A DNA stretch of 64,000 nucleotides, taken from Burkholderia glumae LMG 2196 = ATCC 33617. Its GTDB lineage: Bacteria; Pseudomonadota; Gammaproteobacteria; Burkholderiales; Burkholderiaceae. The position numbers and the translations under genes are program-made. The notes beneath the pieces are model-generated. The model was not told the origin of the DNA, ran no database searches, and was given only the letters and a program-made list of their open reading frames with translations. Positions 33,169 to 47,704 of the stretch are shown here, piece by piece. The stretch's first letter is position 1; each line of letters opens with the position of its first letter. The stretch lies in contig NZ_CP009435.1 of assembly GCF_000960995.1 (NCBI RefSeq), forward strand, positions 2,108,001-2,172,000, written 5' to 3'.

Positions 33169-36100
33169 ATGCTCCACCTCTTTTACTCGAATCGTCAGGA
33201 AGTGCTTGCCGACGCGCTGATCGACCATCTCGCCTCGCATCCGGGCGCGGCGGGCCCCTGGGCCGCGCAGCAGGTGATCGTGCCGAGCGCCGCGCTGCGC
33301 CGGCGGCTCGAGCTCGACATCGCCGCGCGGCACGGCATCTGCGCGAACGTGAGCTTCAGCTATCTGGCGCAGTGGTTGTGGGCGCAGATCGGGCAGGTGC
33401 TGCGCGTGCCGCCGCGTTCGCCGTTCGCGCCGGACCGGCTGGTCTGGCGTTGCTACCGGCTGCTGTCGCACGGCGCCGGCAGCGGCGCCGGCCCGGCGCC
33501 GTGGCTCGCCTCGCCGCGCCTGGCCGGCTACCTCGCCGCGGCCGACGCGCCGATGCGCTACGAACTCGCGCACCGCCTCGCCTCGGTGTTCGACCATTAC
33601 CTGACCTACCGGCCCGAATGGCTGGCCGCCTGGCGCGACGGCGCTTCGATCGTCGCGCTCGAAGGCCCGCCCGCGCTCGGCGCCGAGGCCGCGCGCGACG
33701 ACGAGCAGTGGCAGGCGGCGCTGTGGCGCGCGCTGGTGGCCGAGCTGGCCGAGGACGGCGAGCCCCCCGCGCACCGCTTCCTGCACGAGGCGCCGTCGCT
33801 CGCGCCCGGCCCGGACACGCTCGCCGCCTGGCCCGGCGCGGTCAGCGTGTTCGCGCTGCCGACCATGCCGCCGCTGCACGTCGCGCTGCTGCGCGAGCTG
33901 TCGCGCTGGATCGACGTGCGGATCTACGCGCTCAATCCGTGCAGCGAATTCTGGTTCGACATCGTCACCGCCGCACGCGCCGAATCGCTCGACGCGGCCG
34001 GGCAGCTCGACTACCAGCAGGTCGGCCATCCGCTGCTGGCCGAATGGGGCCGCCAGACCCAGGCGCAGCTGCACATGCTGCACGAGCTGACCGAGACCGC
34101 CGCGTCCACTGATGCCGCGCGCTACGAGCCGAATCCGGGCCGCAGCTGGCTCGCACGGATCCAGAACGCGATCCTCGCACTGCAGCCCGAGGCCGAGCTC
34201 GGGCCGCCGCCCGGGCAGCACGGCATCGAGGTCCACGTCTGCCACAGCCTCGCGCGGCAGCTGGAGGTGCTGCACGACCGCCTGCTCGCCGCGTTTGCCG
34301 ACGATCCCGCGCTCGCGCCCTCGGACGTGCTGGTGGCGGTGGCCGATCTGGCCGCGGCCGGCCCGCTGATCGACGCGGTATTCGGCACCCAGGCCGCGCA
34401 GGACGCCGCGCGCGTGCCGTACCGGATCACCGGCCTGCCGCCGTCGCAGGCCAACCCGATCGCGCGCGTGCTGCTCGACTGGCTCGCGCTGCCCGAGCGC
34501 GAGGTGGGCGCGCCGGAGCTGGTGGAATGGCTGCGCGTGGACGCCGTGGCCGCGCGCTACGGCATCGACGCGGCCGCGCTCGAAACGGTGCAGACCTGGC
34601 TCGCCGCGGCCGGCGCGCGGCGCGGACTGGCGGCCGCCGCGCGCGAACCCGACGGCGCGGCGGCGCCGGGCGTCCGCGCGTCGCGCCACACCTTCGCCGA
34701 CGCGCTGGCGCGGCTGTTCCTCGGCTACGCGATGCCCGACGGCGCCGCGCCGGTGGGGGCTTATCTGCCGGTGGACGGCCCCGAGGGCGGCGAGGCGGAA
34801 CTGCTCGGGCGCCTCGCGCGCTTCACCGACGATCTCGACTGGTTCGCCGGGCGCATTGCCGGCGAGGCCACGCCGGAGGCCTGGAGCGAGATCTTCGCCG
34901 ATGCGCTGGCGCGCTTCTTCGATTCGGGCGCGCCCTATGCCGACGCGCTGTCGGACGTGCGCGACGCGCTCGACGCGCTGCTTGCCGCGGTGCGCGAGGG
35001 CGCGCCGGCGCTGCCGATGCCGGCCGCCGTGGTGCGCGCCGGGCTCGCGGCCGAGCTCGACGATCCGGCGCGCGGCGGGGTGCCGTGGGGCGGCGTGACG
35101 TTCTCGTCGCTGACCAGCCTGCGCGGGCTGCCGTATCGCGTGGTCTGTCTGGTCGGCATGGACGACGGCGTGCTGCCGAGCCTCGCGCGCGCCGACGAGT
35201 TCGACCTGATGGCGGTATACGCGAAGCTCGGCGACCGCCAGCGCCGCGACGACGAGCGCAACCTGTTCCTCGACCTGCTGCTGGCCGCGCGCGACCGGCT
35301 CGTGATCACCTATACGGGCCGCAGCATTCGCGACAACGCGCCGTTGCCGCCCGCCGCGCTGGTCGACGAGCTGCTCGATCATGTGGCGATGGTCGCGGCC
35401 GGCCCGGACGCGTCGCCGGCCGCGATCGAGGCGGCGCGGCGCGGCTTCGTCGTCGAGCATCCGCTGCAGCCGTTCTCGGCCGATTACTTCGCCGCGGGCG
35501 GCGCGCTCTATTCCTACGACGCCGGGCGCGCCGAGCTGGCGGCCCGGCTCGCGCGCGGCACGATGCAGGCGGCGGCGCCGTTCTTCGCCGCGCCGCTGCC
35601 GCCCGAGCCCGACGCGCCGCTGGCGTTCGGCGACTTCGAGCGCTTCTGGCGGCATCCGGCGCGCGCGCTGCTGCGCGAGCGGCTCGGCGTGGTGCTGACC
35701 GACGCGCAGGCCGAGCTGATCGACACCGAGCCGTTCGCGCTCGACTACGCGGGCAGCGATGCGCTGGCCGCGCGCGTGCTGCCGATGTTCGTCGAGACCG
35801 ACGGCGCGAGCGTGGCCGAGCTGGCGCGGCGCGTGGCCGACGCGAGCCCCGAGCTGCCGGGCGGCGCGACCGGCACGGTGTGGCGTGAGCAGGCGCTCGG
35901 CGCGCTCGAGCGGCTCGCCGCGAACGTGCGGCGCGCGCTGGCGGGCGGCGCCGAGCGCCGCGCGTTCGCGCTCGAGGTGCGGCCGGCGTGGCCCGCCGGC
36001 GAGACCTGGTTCGGCCGGTTCGACGCCGAGCTCGCCGCCGACGCCGTGCGCGCGCCGCTCTTGCTGCACGGCACGCTGAACCGGCTCACGCCGGCCGGGC

Positions 36101-36521
36101 AGGTCATCTATCGCCATGCGCGGCCCGGCGCGCGCGATCATCTGTCGGCCTGGCTCGCCCATCTCGTCTATTGCGCGATCGAGCCGGGCGGGCCGCGCCG
36201 CACGCTCTGGCTCGGCAGCGGCGACGGCTTCGAGCTCGCGCCGGTGGCCGACCCGCTCGCGCATCTGGCGCCGCTCGCCGCGCTGTTTCGCGCCGGCCGG
36301 CGCATGCCGCTCGCCTTCTTCCCGAAGAGCGCCTGGGCGTTGGTGTCGGGCGGCGAGGCCAAGGCCGCGGGCGTCTGGATCAACGAGCGCGTCGCGAGCG
36401 AGGCCGACGACGCGGCGCTCGCGATCGCCTGGCGCGGCGCGAAGCTCTCGCTCGACGCGCCGTTCCCGGCGCTCGCGCGCCTGGTGTTCGATCCGCTCGT
36501 CGCGCATCTGCGGAGCGCGGC

Positions 36522-36525
<4 letters not shown>
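33169..36525 (+). CDS. recC: exodeoxyribonuclease V, RecC (gamma) subunit
   Basis: A 1,118-residue RecC, close to E. coli RecC (1,122). It is the scaffold and Chi-reading subunit of RecBCD, a cytoplasmic helicase-nuclease that processes DNA ends for RecA repair. Family blocks are the start 'MLHLFYSNRQEVLADALIDH', 'FSYLAQWLWAQIG', 'RVPYRITGLPPSQANPIARV' and 'VTFSSLTSLRGLPYRVVCLV' with 'GMDDGVLPS' near residue 660. An open frame extends upstream to 32983, but the RecC family starts at 33169. No strong ribosome site is seen. It overlaps recB by four bases (ATGA), so the three subunits are coupled. Confidence 0.95.
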
Positions 36526-40267
<3,742 letters not shown>

Positions 40268-40271
<4 letters not shown>

Positions 40272-42589
40272 AGGATCTGACCGAACCGTTCGGCTTCGTC
40301 GGCGGCCTCGCCGAGCGCCTGCCCGAGCCTGCCGATTTCGGGCTCGCGCTCGCCGAGGGCTTCGCGCGCCGCATCGGGATGCTGTCGCGCCGGCTCGGCG
40401 CGCCCGCCGATGCGGCGCGCTGGGCCGCGCGCGCGGCGTTCGCGGCGAGCCGCGCCACCGCGGCGGGGCATGTCTGCATCGCGCTCGGTGCGCTCGCCGC
40501 GCGCTACGCCGTGTCGCTCGACCAGGTGCGCGCCGAGCTGGCCGCGAGCGGTGTGACCGCGTTCGGCCGCGCGCCGCGCGGCGCCGACTGTCCGTTGGTG
40601 GTGGACGCGCAGGGGCGGCTCTACCTCGCCCGCTATTTCGACTACGAGACGCGGCTCGCCGACGCGCTGGTCGCGCACGCCCGCGCGGCGCGTCCCGAGG
40701 CGGACGGCGCGCTGGCGCCGGCGCGCCTGCGCGAGAGCCTCGCGCGCTACTTCGCGCCGCCGCGCGAGGGCGAGATCGACTGGCAGCGCGTGGCGGCCGT
40801 GGTCGCGCTCGGCGGCCGCTTGACGATCGTCAGCGGCGGGCCGGGCACCGGCAAGACCACCACCGTGGTCGGCGTGATCGCCTGCCTGATCGAGCTGCAG
40901 CCGGCGCTGCGCATCGCGCTCGCGGCGCCGACCGGCAAGGCCGCGCAGCGCATGCAGGAGGCGCTGCACGCGCGCGCGGCCGGGCTGCCCGCCGAGTTCG
41001 CCGCGCAACTGCCGCGCACCTCGTACACGCTGCACCGGCTGCTCGGCTGGCTGCCCGGCGGCCGGTTCCGCCACCACCGCGACAACCCGCTGCCCTACGA
41101 TCTCGTCGTGGTCGACGAGGCATCGATGATCGACGTCGCGCTGGCGGCCCACCTGCTCGATGCGCTCGCGCCCGGCGCGCGGCTCGTGCTGCTCGGCGAC
41201 AAGGACCAGCTCGCCGCCGTGGAGGCGGGCGCGGTGTTCGCCGAACTGAGCGCACGGCCGGCATTCAGCGCGGCCGGCTGCGAGCGGATCGCCGCGGCGC
41301 TCGGCGTGAGCCCGGCGGCCTTCGTCGCCGCGCTGCCCGACGAGGCACGCGCGACGGCGCCGGCCGGCGCAACGCAGGGCGCGAACCGGGCCGGTGCCGA
41401 CGGCCGGCCGGCCTCGGCCGCCGCGCCGCGGCGGCGCGGGGCACGCCCGGCGCCGCCCGAGGCTGGCGGCATGCCGGTGCAGCGCTCGCTGTTCGATTTC
41501 GACGAGGTCGCCGCGAGCACCGATGCGTCCGCTTGCGCAGCCGAATCGGCGAGCCGGGCCGGCCAGGCAGGCTTCGCCGACGCGCCGCTCGAGGCGTGGA
41601 TCGAACCCGACGAGCTGGCGTGGCTCGATGCATGGCGCATCGACGAGGTCCAGGCGGCGCGGTTCGACGCGGGGCGCACCGGCATGCCCGCGGTGCCGGG
41701 GCCCGGGCGCGAGCCGGCAAGCCACGCCGATGCGCCCGCCGTGGGCGAGCCGCTCGCCGACTGCGTGGTCTGGCTCGAACGCAACTACCGCTTCGGCCTC
41801 GATTCGCCGATCGGCCGGCTGTCGCTGGCGATCCGGCGCGGCGACGCGCAGGCCGCGCTCGACGCGCTATCGACGCAGGCCGACGCCGCCGCGCGGTTCA
41901 TCGACGACGGCGGCGACGCGCTGGCCGCCGCCACCATCGAGCGCCTTGCCGACGGCTTCGCCGCCTATGGCCGGGCCCTGCGCGAGGTGCTCGCCGGCGG
42001 CGAGCCGGACCCGCTGCCGCTGTTCGACGTGCTGAACCGCTTCCGGGTGCTCTGCGCGACGCGCACCGGCGCGCGCGGGGCCGACGAGATCAATCTGCGC
42101 GTGGCGGCGCTGGTGCGGCGCGCGGTGGGCGTGCCGCTTGCCGTGGGCGCGCACTGGTTCGCCGGCCGGCCGGTGATGGTCACGCGCAACGACTACGCGC
42201 TCGGCCTGTTCAATGGCGATATCGGTATCGCGCTGCACGACGCGCAGGGGGCGCTGCGGGTCTGGTTCCGGGGCGCCGACGGGCTCGCGCGCGCCGTCTC
42301 GCCGGCCGCGCTGCCGCCGCACGATACGGCCTTCGCGCTGACCGTCCACAAGTCGCAGGGCTCGGAATTCGACGAGGCCGCGCTGGTGCTGCCGGCCGCG
42401 TTCGGCCGCGTGCTGTCGCGCGAACTGGTCTACACCGCCATCACGCGGGCCCGCTCGCGCGTGCAAGTGATCGGCCCGCGCGCCGTGCTCGCGCAGGCGA
42501 TCGCGACCCGCACGCAACGCGATTCGGGCCTCGCCGCGCGCATCGCCGATGCCGCGCAGGCGGCCGCCGAGGCCGAGGCACGGCACTAG
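40268..42589 (+). CDS. recD: exodeoxyribonuclease V, RecD (alpha) subunit, with insertion
   Basis: A 773-residue superfamily-1B 5'-3' helicase. Walker A is 'GGPGTGKT' at residues 190-197, followed by 'APTGKAAQRMQEAL', Walker B 'VVDEASMIDVALAAHLL', 'LLGDKDQLAAVEAGAVFAEL' and the C-terminal 'ALTVHKSQGSEFDEAALVLP' and 'YTAITRARSRVQVIGP'. E. coli RecD has 608 residues; the excess is mainly a low-complexity insertion at about residues 345-490, just after the 'GDKDQLA' block and before 'RNYRFGLDSPIGRLSLAIRR'. That insertion contains 'QRSLFDF' (residues 405-411; 41480-41500), like a beta-clamp binding motif. It is the last gene of recC-recB-recD. Confidence 0.95.
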
Positions 42590-44100
42590 CCGCTCCGGCG
42601 GCGGCCTTGCGCTTTCCCACCCGTTGCCGTTCGGATTTTGCCGGGCCGCCGCTGGACCAGCCCGGCGGCGGATTTGCGCCCGCTTGCCTGGGCCAATGCG
42701 CGGCGATTCCGGCGCGGCTAATTCATGGTGATCGGTAAATAATGAACCGGTATTGGGCGAGCGGTGTAAATATCGATTTTTTAGAAAGAATTATGTTTTG
42801 TGAATGAGTGCGGAATGTGAGCGTGAATGGTGGATTTTAAAAAGGGGGGCTGATTTTATTTGGGGGAGGGTGCGTCATGATGTTTCGATTTTTAGATGAT
42901 GCAGAGGCCAGGATTACCGCCTTTTGATTCGATTAATGCAATTTTTGATTTAATTTCGAGCGCGCGCCAGGCCACGCCTGCCGCCTCCGATCTGCCGGGG
43001 GCGCGCTTTACGGCCGCTTCCCGCCAGCCTGCCGTGCAGGTGACCGACATCAACGATCCGTCCCGGATGAGGCTTGCTCGCGCCACCTTATTCTGACGAA
43101 TCCCCTTGTGGGCAAGGATTTTGGCGCGACGACCCGGGCCGGCCGACGCTCGGCGGACGGTGCCGGGCCATCCCGGGCAAGGGCGGCAAGGCTTTGCGGT
43201 CGCCGTGTGCCAAGGCGCCCGCGTGCCGCCTGCGGACGCCGGAGATGAGCCGGGCCGTTCGATGTTTTATTTCGGCTTCGATAGGTAATTTTCGATCGAT
43301 TTTATTTTGAGATTGGATTCAATTTTGATTTTGCGCAATAAATTAGTTGGCGACGAGCGGTCTCGTTGACATTATTCGAGAAATGTATGGGGTTTGTAAA
43401 AAAATTGGCATACGATTGCCCCGTTTTTGAAGAAAAGCTGTGTTTCATTCGAAACACGTCCCGAATCGACATCCGCTTCGCTGCGCTTTGAAAAAAGCAA
43501 GCCGCTTGGGTCGAGCATGGCGCAGCATTTTCGATGGCAAATCGGTTCTTCGCTTCACTGGCCATGAAGCCGGAACCGGGCCGATCCGGTGGTCGCGCGG
43601 GATGGCGCCCGGCTGCCGCCACCCGGCTTCTCGCGCCGGCATCCGCTCGGGCGCATCGCTTGTCCGGATCACGCAGGCGTTGTCGGGAGAGATTGCAAGC
43701 CCTCCACCCCGGTGCCCCGGCCGCCAGCGACGGTGACAGCGGAATCGATTGCGGAACGGGCGGGTCGAGCGCCATGTGTTGATGCGTGCCGGCCCGCCCA
43801 ATGTCTCGCGAACTGCTTCGACAAGCGCCGATGACGGCTGCCGACGTCCGACCCCGGGCGGATCGTGTGCTCGTTAATTCGCATGACGAAGCATTGCCAT
43901 GCCCCGTGAGCATCGATCACGGGCGGGCCGCGTCTGGTCCGCGCGTCGCGTCCGGGGGCCTGCCCGGCCGCGCCGGGCGCCAGGAGTGGGGAGCCGGCAG
44001 GGGGGCGGCAGCAGGGGGGGCAGAGCGCGCCCGAGGTGCGCACAAGTACGGAAATTACTTGTTCCGAACAACAACTTTCTTGAACAGCGGAGAGGCAAGC
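42590..44100. other. 1.5-kb gene-free region, AT-rich in part
   Basis: No supportable gene. Bases 42730-42960 and 43270-43440 are much richer in A+T than the surroundings; the rest is GC-rich. Open frames (for example 43302-43913 minus, 78 codons 43074-43310 plus) have no family likeness. Features: hairpin GTTTC-ATTC-GAAAC (43442-43455); paired inverted repeats just before aspT (44043-44066). Compositional contrast suggests horizontally acquired or relic DNA upstream of aspT. Confidence 0.6.
44043..44066. promoter_or_regulatory. interleaved inverted repeats before aspT
   Basis: CAAGT (44043-44047) pairs with ACTTG (44057-44061), and CGGAA (44049-44053) pairs with TTCCG (44062-44066). The two dyads overlap 35-58 bases before the aspT start. 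They may be an operator or an RNA structure; no family consensus recognised. Confidence 0.35.
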
Positions 44101-45786
44101 ATGACCTGGTTGCACAACATATTCACGAAAGCGCCCGAGATAGCGTTTTTTCTATCCCTGGCCATCGGCTATTTCATCGGCCAAATCAAGTTCGGCAAAT
44201 TCCAGCTGGGCGGCGTGGGCGGCTCGTTGCTGGCCGCCGTCGTGATCAGCCAGGTGGGCGTCACGATCGACAACGGCGTCAAGGCCGTCATGTTCGCCAT
44301 GTTCATCTACGCGGTCGGCTACGAGTCAGGGCCCGGTTTCTTCAATTCGCTGAGCCGCAAGACCCTGCGTGAAATCGCGATGGCGGTGTTCCTCGCGGCG
44401 AGCGCGCTGTTTACGGTGCTGGTCTGCGCGAAGCTGTTCCATCTGAACAAGGGGCTGGCCGCCGGGCTCGCCGGCGGTGCGCTGACCCAGTCGGCCATCA
44501 TCGGCACGGCCGGCGACGCGATCTCGCGCCTGGGCCTGCCGCTCGACCAGATCAAGTCGCTGCAGGCGGACGTGGCGATCGCCTACGCCGTCACCTATGT
44601 GTTCGGCTCGCTCGGTTCGATCCTGGTCTGCGTGAGCGTGCTGCCGAGATTCATGGGCTGCGGGCTCAAGGAGGCGGCGCGGGAAGCCGAGCGCGAGCTG
44701 TCGGGCAACCGCCTGCCACCCGTCGCGGGCGAGACGGCGGCGCTGCCCGAGCTGGTCGGCCGGGCGTTCCGTGTCGAAGGCGCGGCCGGACGCACGATCC
44801 GGCAGGTCGAGACGGAGCACGGCGACCTCGTGACGGTCGAGACCATCCACCGTCACGGCAAGACGATCGAGCCCGCGCCCGACTTCGTGCTGAGCCGCGA
44901 CGACATCGTGCTGCTGGTGGGGCGCCGCGAGGGCATGGTCGGCGCGGCCGCCAAGATTGGTGTCGAGCTGCAGGACGGCGAGGACCTCGACATTCCGATG
45001 CAGAGGCGCCAGGGCGTGTTCACGCGCAAGGGCATGAACCGCACCACGCTGGCCGAGGTGCGCGCCAAAATCGATCGTGATCTGCGCCACGGCGTGTATG
45101 TCGAGAGCGCGACGCGCGCCGGCCAGCCGCTGCCGGTGCTCGCCGATACCGAGTTGCAGCACGGCGACGTCATCACCTTCTACGGCACCGCGAAGGATAC
45201 CAAGCGCGCCGTCGACTCGGCAGGCTACGAACTGCCGTACACCAACAAGACCGACTTCATCTACATGGGTACCGGCATCGTGCTGGGCCTGCTGCTGGGT
45301 CTGCTGGTGGCGCATATCGGCGGCATTCCCCTCACGCTCGGCTCGGGCGGCGGCTGTCTCGTGGCCGGCCTGCTGTTCGGCTGGATGCGCGGCAAGCATC
45401 CGATGTACGGCGTGATGCCGGTCCCGGCCTCGCAACTGCTCAGGGACGTCGGGTTGGCCGGCTTCGTCACCGTGGTCGGACTGAACTCGGGCCTGCAGGC
45501 CGTCGTCACGGTCAAGCAGAGCGGCATGACGATCTTCCTGCTCGGCATCGTGGTCACGGTGGTGCCGCTGATCCTGACCATGTTGTTCGGCCGCTACGTG
45601 CTGCGCTATCGCAACGCGGCGATCCTGGCCGGCGCGCTGGCCGGCTCGCGCAGCTCGAACCCCGCGTTCGGCGGCGTGCTCGACAAGGCCGAAAGCGCGA
45701 TTCCCACGGTGCCGTTCGCGATCACCTACGCGCTCGCCAACGTGCTGCTGACCCTGCTCGGCCCGCTCGTGGTGGGCCTGGTCTGA
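44101..45786 (+). CDS. aspT: aspartate:alanine antiporter
   Basis: A 561-residue AspT-family (TC 2.A.81) membrane protein. N-terminal membrane block starts 'MTWLHNIFTKAPEIAFFLSL', then 'IGYFIGQIKFGKFQLGGVGG' and 'KGLAAGLAGGALTQSAIIGT'. The middle cytoplasmic part has two TrkA-C (RCK_C) domains ('LVGRAFRVEGAAGRTIRQVE', 'VESATRAGQPLPVLADTELQ'), and a second membrane block follows ('GTGIVLGLLLGLLVAHIGGI', 'GALAGSRSSNPAFGGVLDKA'). It exchanges incoming aspartate for outgoing alanine. With the decarboxylase encoded next, it generates a proton-motive force. An upstream frame to 43786 is open, but GGAGAGG precedes the ATG at 44101 and the family starts there. Confidence 0.93.
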   Translation: MTWLHNIFTKAPEIAFFLSLAIGYFIGQIKFGKFQLGGVGGSLLAAVVISQVGVTIDNGVKAVMFAMFIYAVGYESGPGFFNSLSRKTLREIAMAVFLAASALFTVLVCAKLFHLNKGLAAGLAGGALTQSAIIGTAGDAISRLGLPLDQIKSLQADVAIAYAVTYVFGSLGSILVCVSVLPRFMGCGLKEAAREAERELSGNRLPPVAGETAALPELVGRAFRVEGAAGRTIRQVETEHGDLVTVETIHRHGKTIEPAPDFVLSRDDIVLLVGRREGMVGAAAKIGVELQDGEDLDIPMQRRQGVFTRKGMNRTTLAEVRAKIDRDLRHGVYVESATRAGQPLPVLADTELQHGDVITFYGTAKDTKRAVDSAGYELPYTNKTDFIYMGTGIVLGLLLGLLVAHIGGIPLTLGSGGGCLVAGLLFGWMRGKHPMYGVMPVPASQLLRDVGLAGFVTVVGLNSGLQAVVTVKQSGMTIFLLGIVVTVVPLILTMLFGRYVLRYRNAAILAGALAGSRSSNPAFGGVLDKAESAIPTVPFAITYALANVLLTLLGPLVVGLV

Positions 45787-45905
45787 GCCGCGCCGCGAGG
45801 CGCGGGCCGTCCGCGCGGGCCGGCTTGCCCGCACCCCGGATTCGACACGCCGTGGCGGACACCCCGCCCCGGCACTCTTAACTGTTCTTATCGGAGAATG
45901 GAAAC

Positions 45906-47561
45906 ATGACCAAGAACGACCAAAACCTGAACGAGCGGGCAAAACTCGCCGCCCTCAGCCCCTTCGAACTGAAGGACGAGCTGATCAGGGTTGCCGGCGA
46001 GGGCGTGGTCGAACGCCCCGCCAACGTCTCGATGCTGAACGCCGGCCGCGGCAATCCCAACTTCCTCGCCACCATCCCGCGCCACGGCTTCTGGCAGCTC
46101 GGCCTGTTCGCGATGCGCGAGGCGGAGCGCTCGTTCGCCTACATGCCCGAGGGGCTCGGCGGCATGCCCAAGCGCGACGGCATCGTCGAGCGTTTCGACC
46201 TGTTCCTGCGCGAGAACCACGGCTGCCCCGGCATCGATTTCCTGCATGGCGCGGTGTCCTACGTGCGCGACCAGCTCGGCCTGTCCGACGCCGATTTCCT
46301 CTATGAAATGTGCGAAGGCATCCTGGGCGCGAACTATCCGGTGCCCGACCGGATGCTGAAGCTCTCGGAGGTGATCGTCGGGCAGTACCTGCGCCGCGAG
46401 ATGATCGGCAAGCATCCTTTCGTCGGCGAATTCGACGTGTTCGCCACCGAAGGCGGCACGGCGGCGATGACGTACATCTTCAACACGATGCGCGAGAACC
46501 ATCTGATCAAGCCGGGCGACATCATCGCGCTGGGCATGCCGATCTTCACGCCCTACATCGAGATTCCGAAGCTCAACGACTACCAGCTCGATGTCGTGCA
46601 TCTGAACGCGACGGTCGAGAGCAACTGGCAATACTCGAAGGACGAGCTCGACAAGCTGCGCGATCCGAAGATCAAGGCGTTCTTCCTCGTCAACCCGAGC
46701 AATCCGCCGTCGGTGCGCCTGAGCGACGAGAGCCTCGAGTACATCGCCGAAATCGTCAAGGATCGCCCCGACCTGGTGCTGCTGACCGACGACGTGTACG
46801 GCACGTTCGCCGACGATTTCGTCTCGCTGTTCGCGCTCGCACCGCACAACACGATCCTCGTCTACTCGTATTCGAAGTACTTCGGCGCGACCGGCTGGCG
46901 CCTCGGCACCATCGCCACCCATCGCGACAACGTGCTGGATCGCCAGATTGCCGAGCTGACCGAGGAACAGAAGCAGGGCCTGCGCGAGCGCTACGAGTCG
47001 ATCACGACCGACCCGGATTCGCTGAAGTTCATCGACCGGCTGGTGGCCGACAGCCGTACCGTCGCGCTGAATCACACGGCCGGCCTGGCCACGCCGCAGC
47101 AGGTGCAGATGGTGCTGTTCTCGCTGTTCTCGCTGATGGATACGCCGGACGCATACAAGAACGCGCTCAAGCGCCTGATCCGCAGCCGCAAGCGCGCGCT
47201 GTACGAGGAAGTGGGCATCGCGTTCGACGACAGCGATCCGAACCAGGTCGACTACTACACGATCCTCGACCTCGAATTCCTCGGCGAGCGCGAATACGGC
47301 CGCGAGTTCGTGGACTGGCTGCTCAAGAGAGCCGAGCCGTCGGACCTGTTGTTCCGCCTCGCCCGCGAGGCGCGCGTGGTGCTGCTGCCGGGCCGCGGCT
47401 TCGGCACGCCGCATCCGTCGGGCCGCGTGTCACTGGCCAACCTCAACGAGTCCGACTATCGCAAGATCGGCCGAGCGCTGCGCAAGCTGATCGAGGACTA
47501 TGTCAGCCAGTACGAGAAGGAAACCGGCAAGAAGATCCGCGATCGCGCGAGCGCGAGGTAA
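45906..47561 (+). CDS. aspD: aspartate 4-decarboxylase (bifunctional aspartate aminotransferase/decarboxylase)
   Basis: A 551-residue fold-type I PLP enzyme. It converts aspartate to alanine plus CO2, using a cytoplasmic proton. Family signs: 'ERPANVSMLNAGRGNPNFLA', 'FATEGGTAAMTYIFNTMREN', 'NPSNPPSVRLSDESLEYIAE', 'LLTDDVYGTFADDF' and the PLP lysine in 'YSYSKYFGATGWRLG'. The length (about 530-550) matches AspD/AsdA. It lies 119 bases after aspT in the same direction, with GGAGA before the start. The pair forms the aspartate-decarboxylation energy and pH-homeostasis cycle known from Tetragenococcus and from several Proteobacteria. Confidence 0.95.
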   Translation: MTKNDQNLNERAKLAALSPFELKDELIRVAGEGVVERPANVSMLNAGRGNPNFLATIPRHGFWQLGLFAMREAERSFAYMPEGLGGMPKRDGIVERFDLFLRENHGCPGIDFLHGAVSYVRDQLGLSDADFLYEMCEGILGANYPVPDRMLKLSEVIVGQYLRREMIGKHPFVGEFDVFATEGGTAAMTYIFNTMRENHLIKPGDIIALGMPIFTPYIEIPKLNDYQLDVVHLNATVESNWQYSKDELDKLRDPKIKAFFLVNPSNPPSVRLSDESLEYIAEIVKDRPDLVLLTDDVYGTFADDFVSLFALAPHNTILVYSYSKYFGATGWRLGTIATHRDNVLDRQIAELTEEQKQGLRERYESITTDPDSLKFIDRLVADSRTVALNHTAGLATPQQVQMVLFSLFSLMDTPDAYKNALKRLIRSRKRALYEEVGIAFDDSDPNQVDYYTILDLEFLGEREYGREFVDWLLKRAEPSDLLFRLAREARVVLLPGRGFGTPHPSGRVSLANLNESDYRKIGRALRKLIEDYVSQYEKETGKKIRDRASAR

Positions 47562-47591
47562 CGCCGCCTGCCGCCCGGGTCGGGCGGCGGC
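47562..47591 (+). terminator. GC-rich hairpin after aspD
   Basis: CGCCGCC-TG-CCGCCC (47562-47576) pairs with GGGCGG-CGGCG (47582-47592) around a short loop; there is no T run, so it is only a possible factor-dependent terminator of the aspT-aspD unit. Confidence 0.3.
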
Positions 47592-47704
47592 GCGCAACGT
47601 CCCGGGCGGCCGGGGGCCGCAAGCCATGCGCTGCCCCCGGCCGCCCGCTCGCGCCCGAGGGGCGGGCAAGGACGTGGCCATCGAAGCAAGGGGGGAGGCA
47701 TAGC

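Noticed and set aside
43406..43420. TGGCATACGATTGCC, sigma54-like element upstream of aspT
   Set aside because: The GG and GC doublets are 9 bases apart, not 10; sigma54 spacing is strict.
43302..43913. 203-codon minus-strand open frame
   Set aside because: Mixed GC and AT segments, no domain or start signal; looks like chance in a gene-free region.
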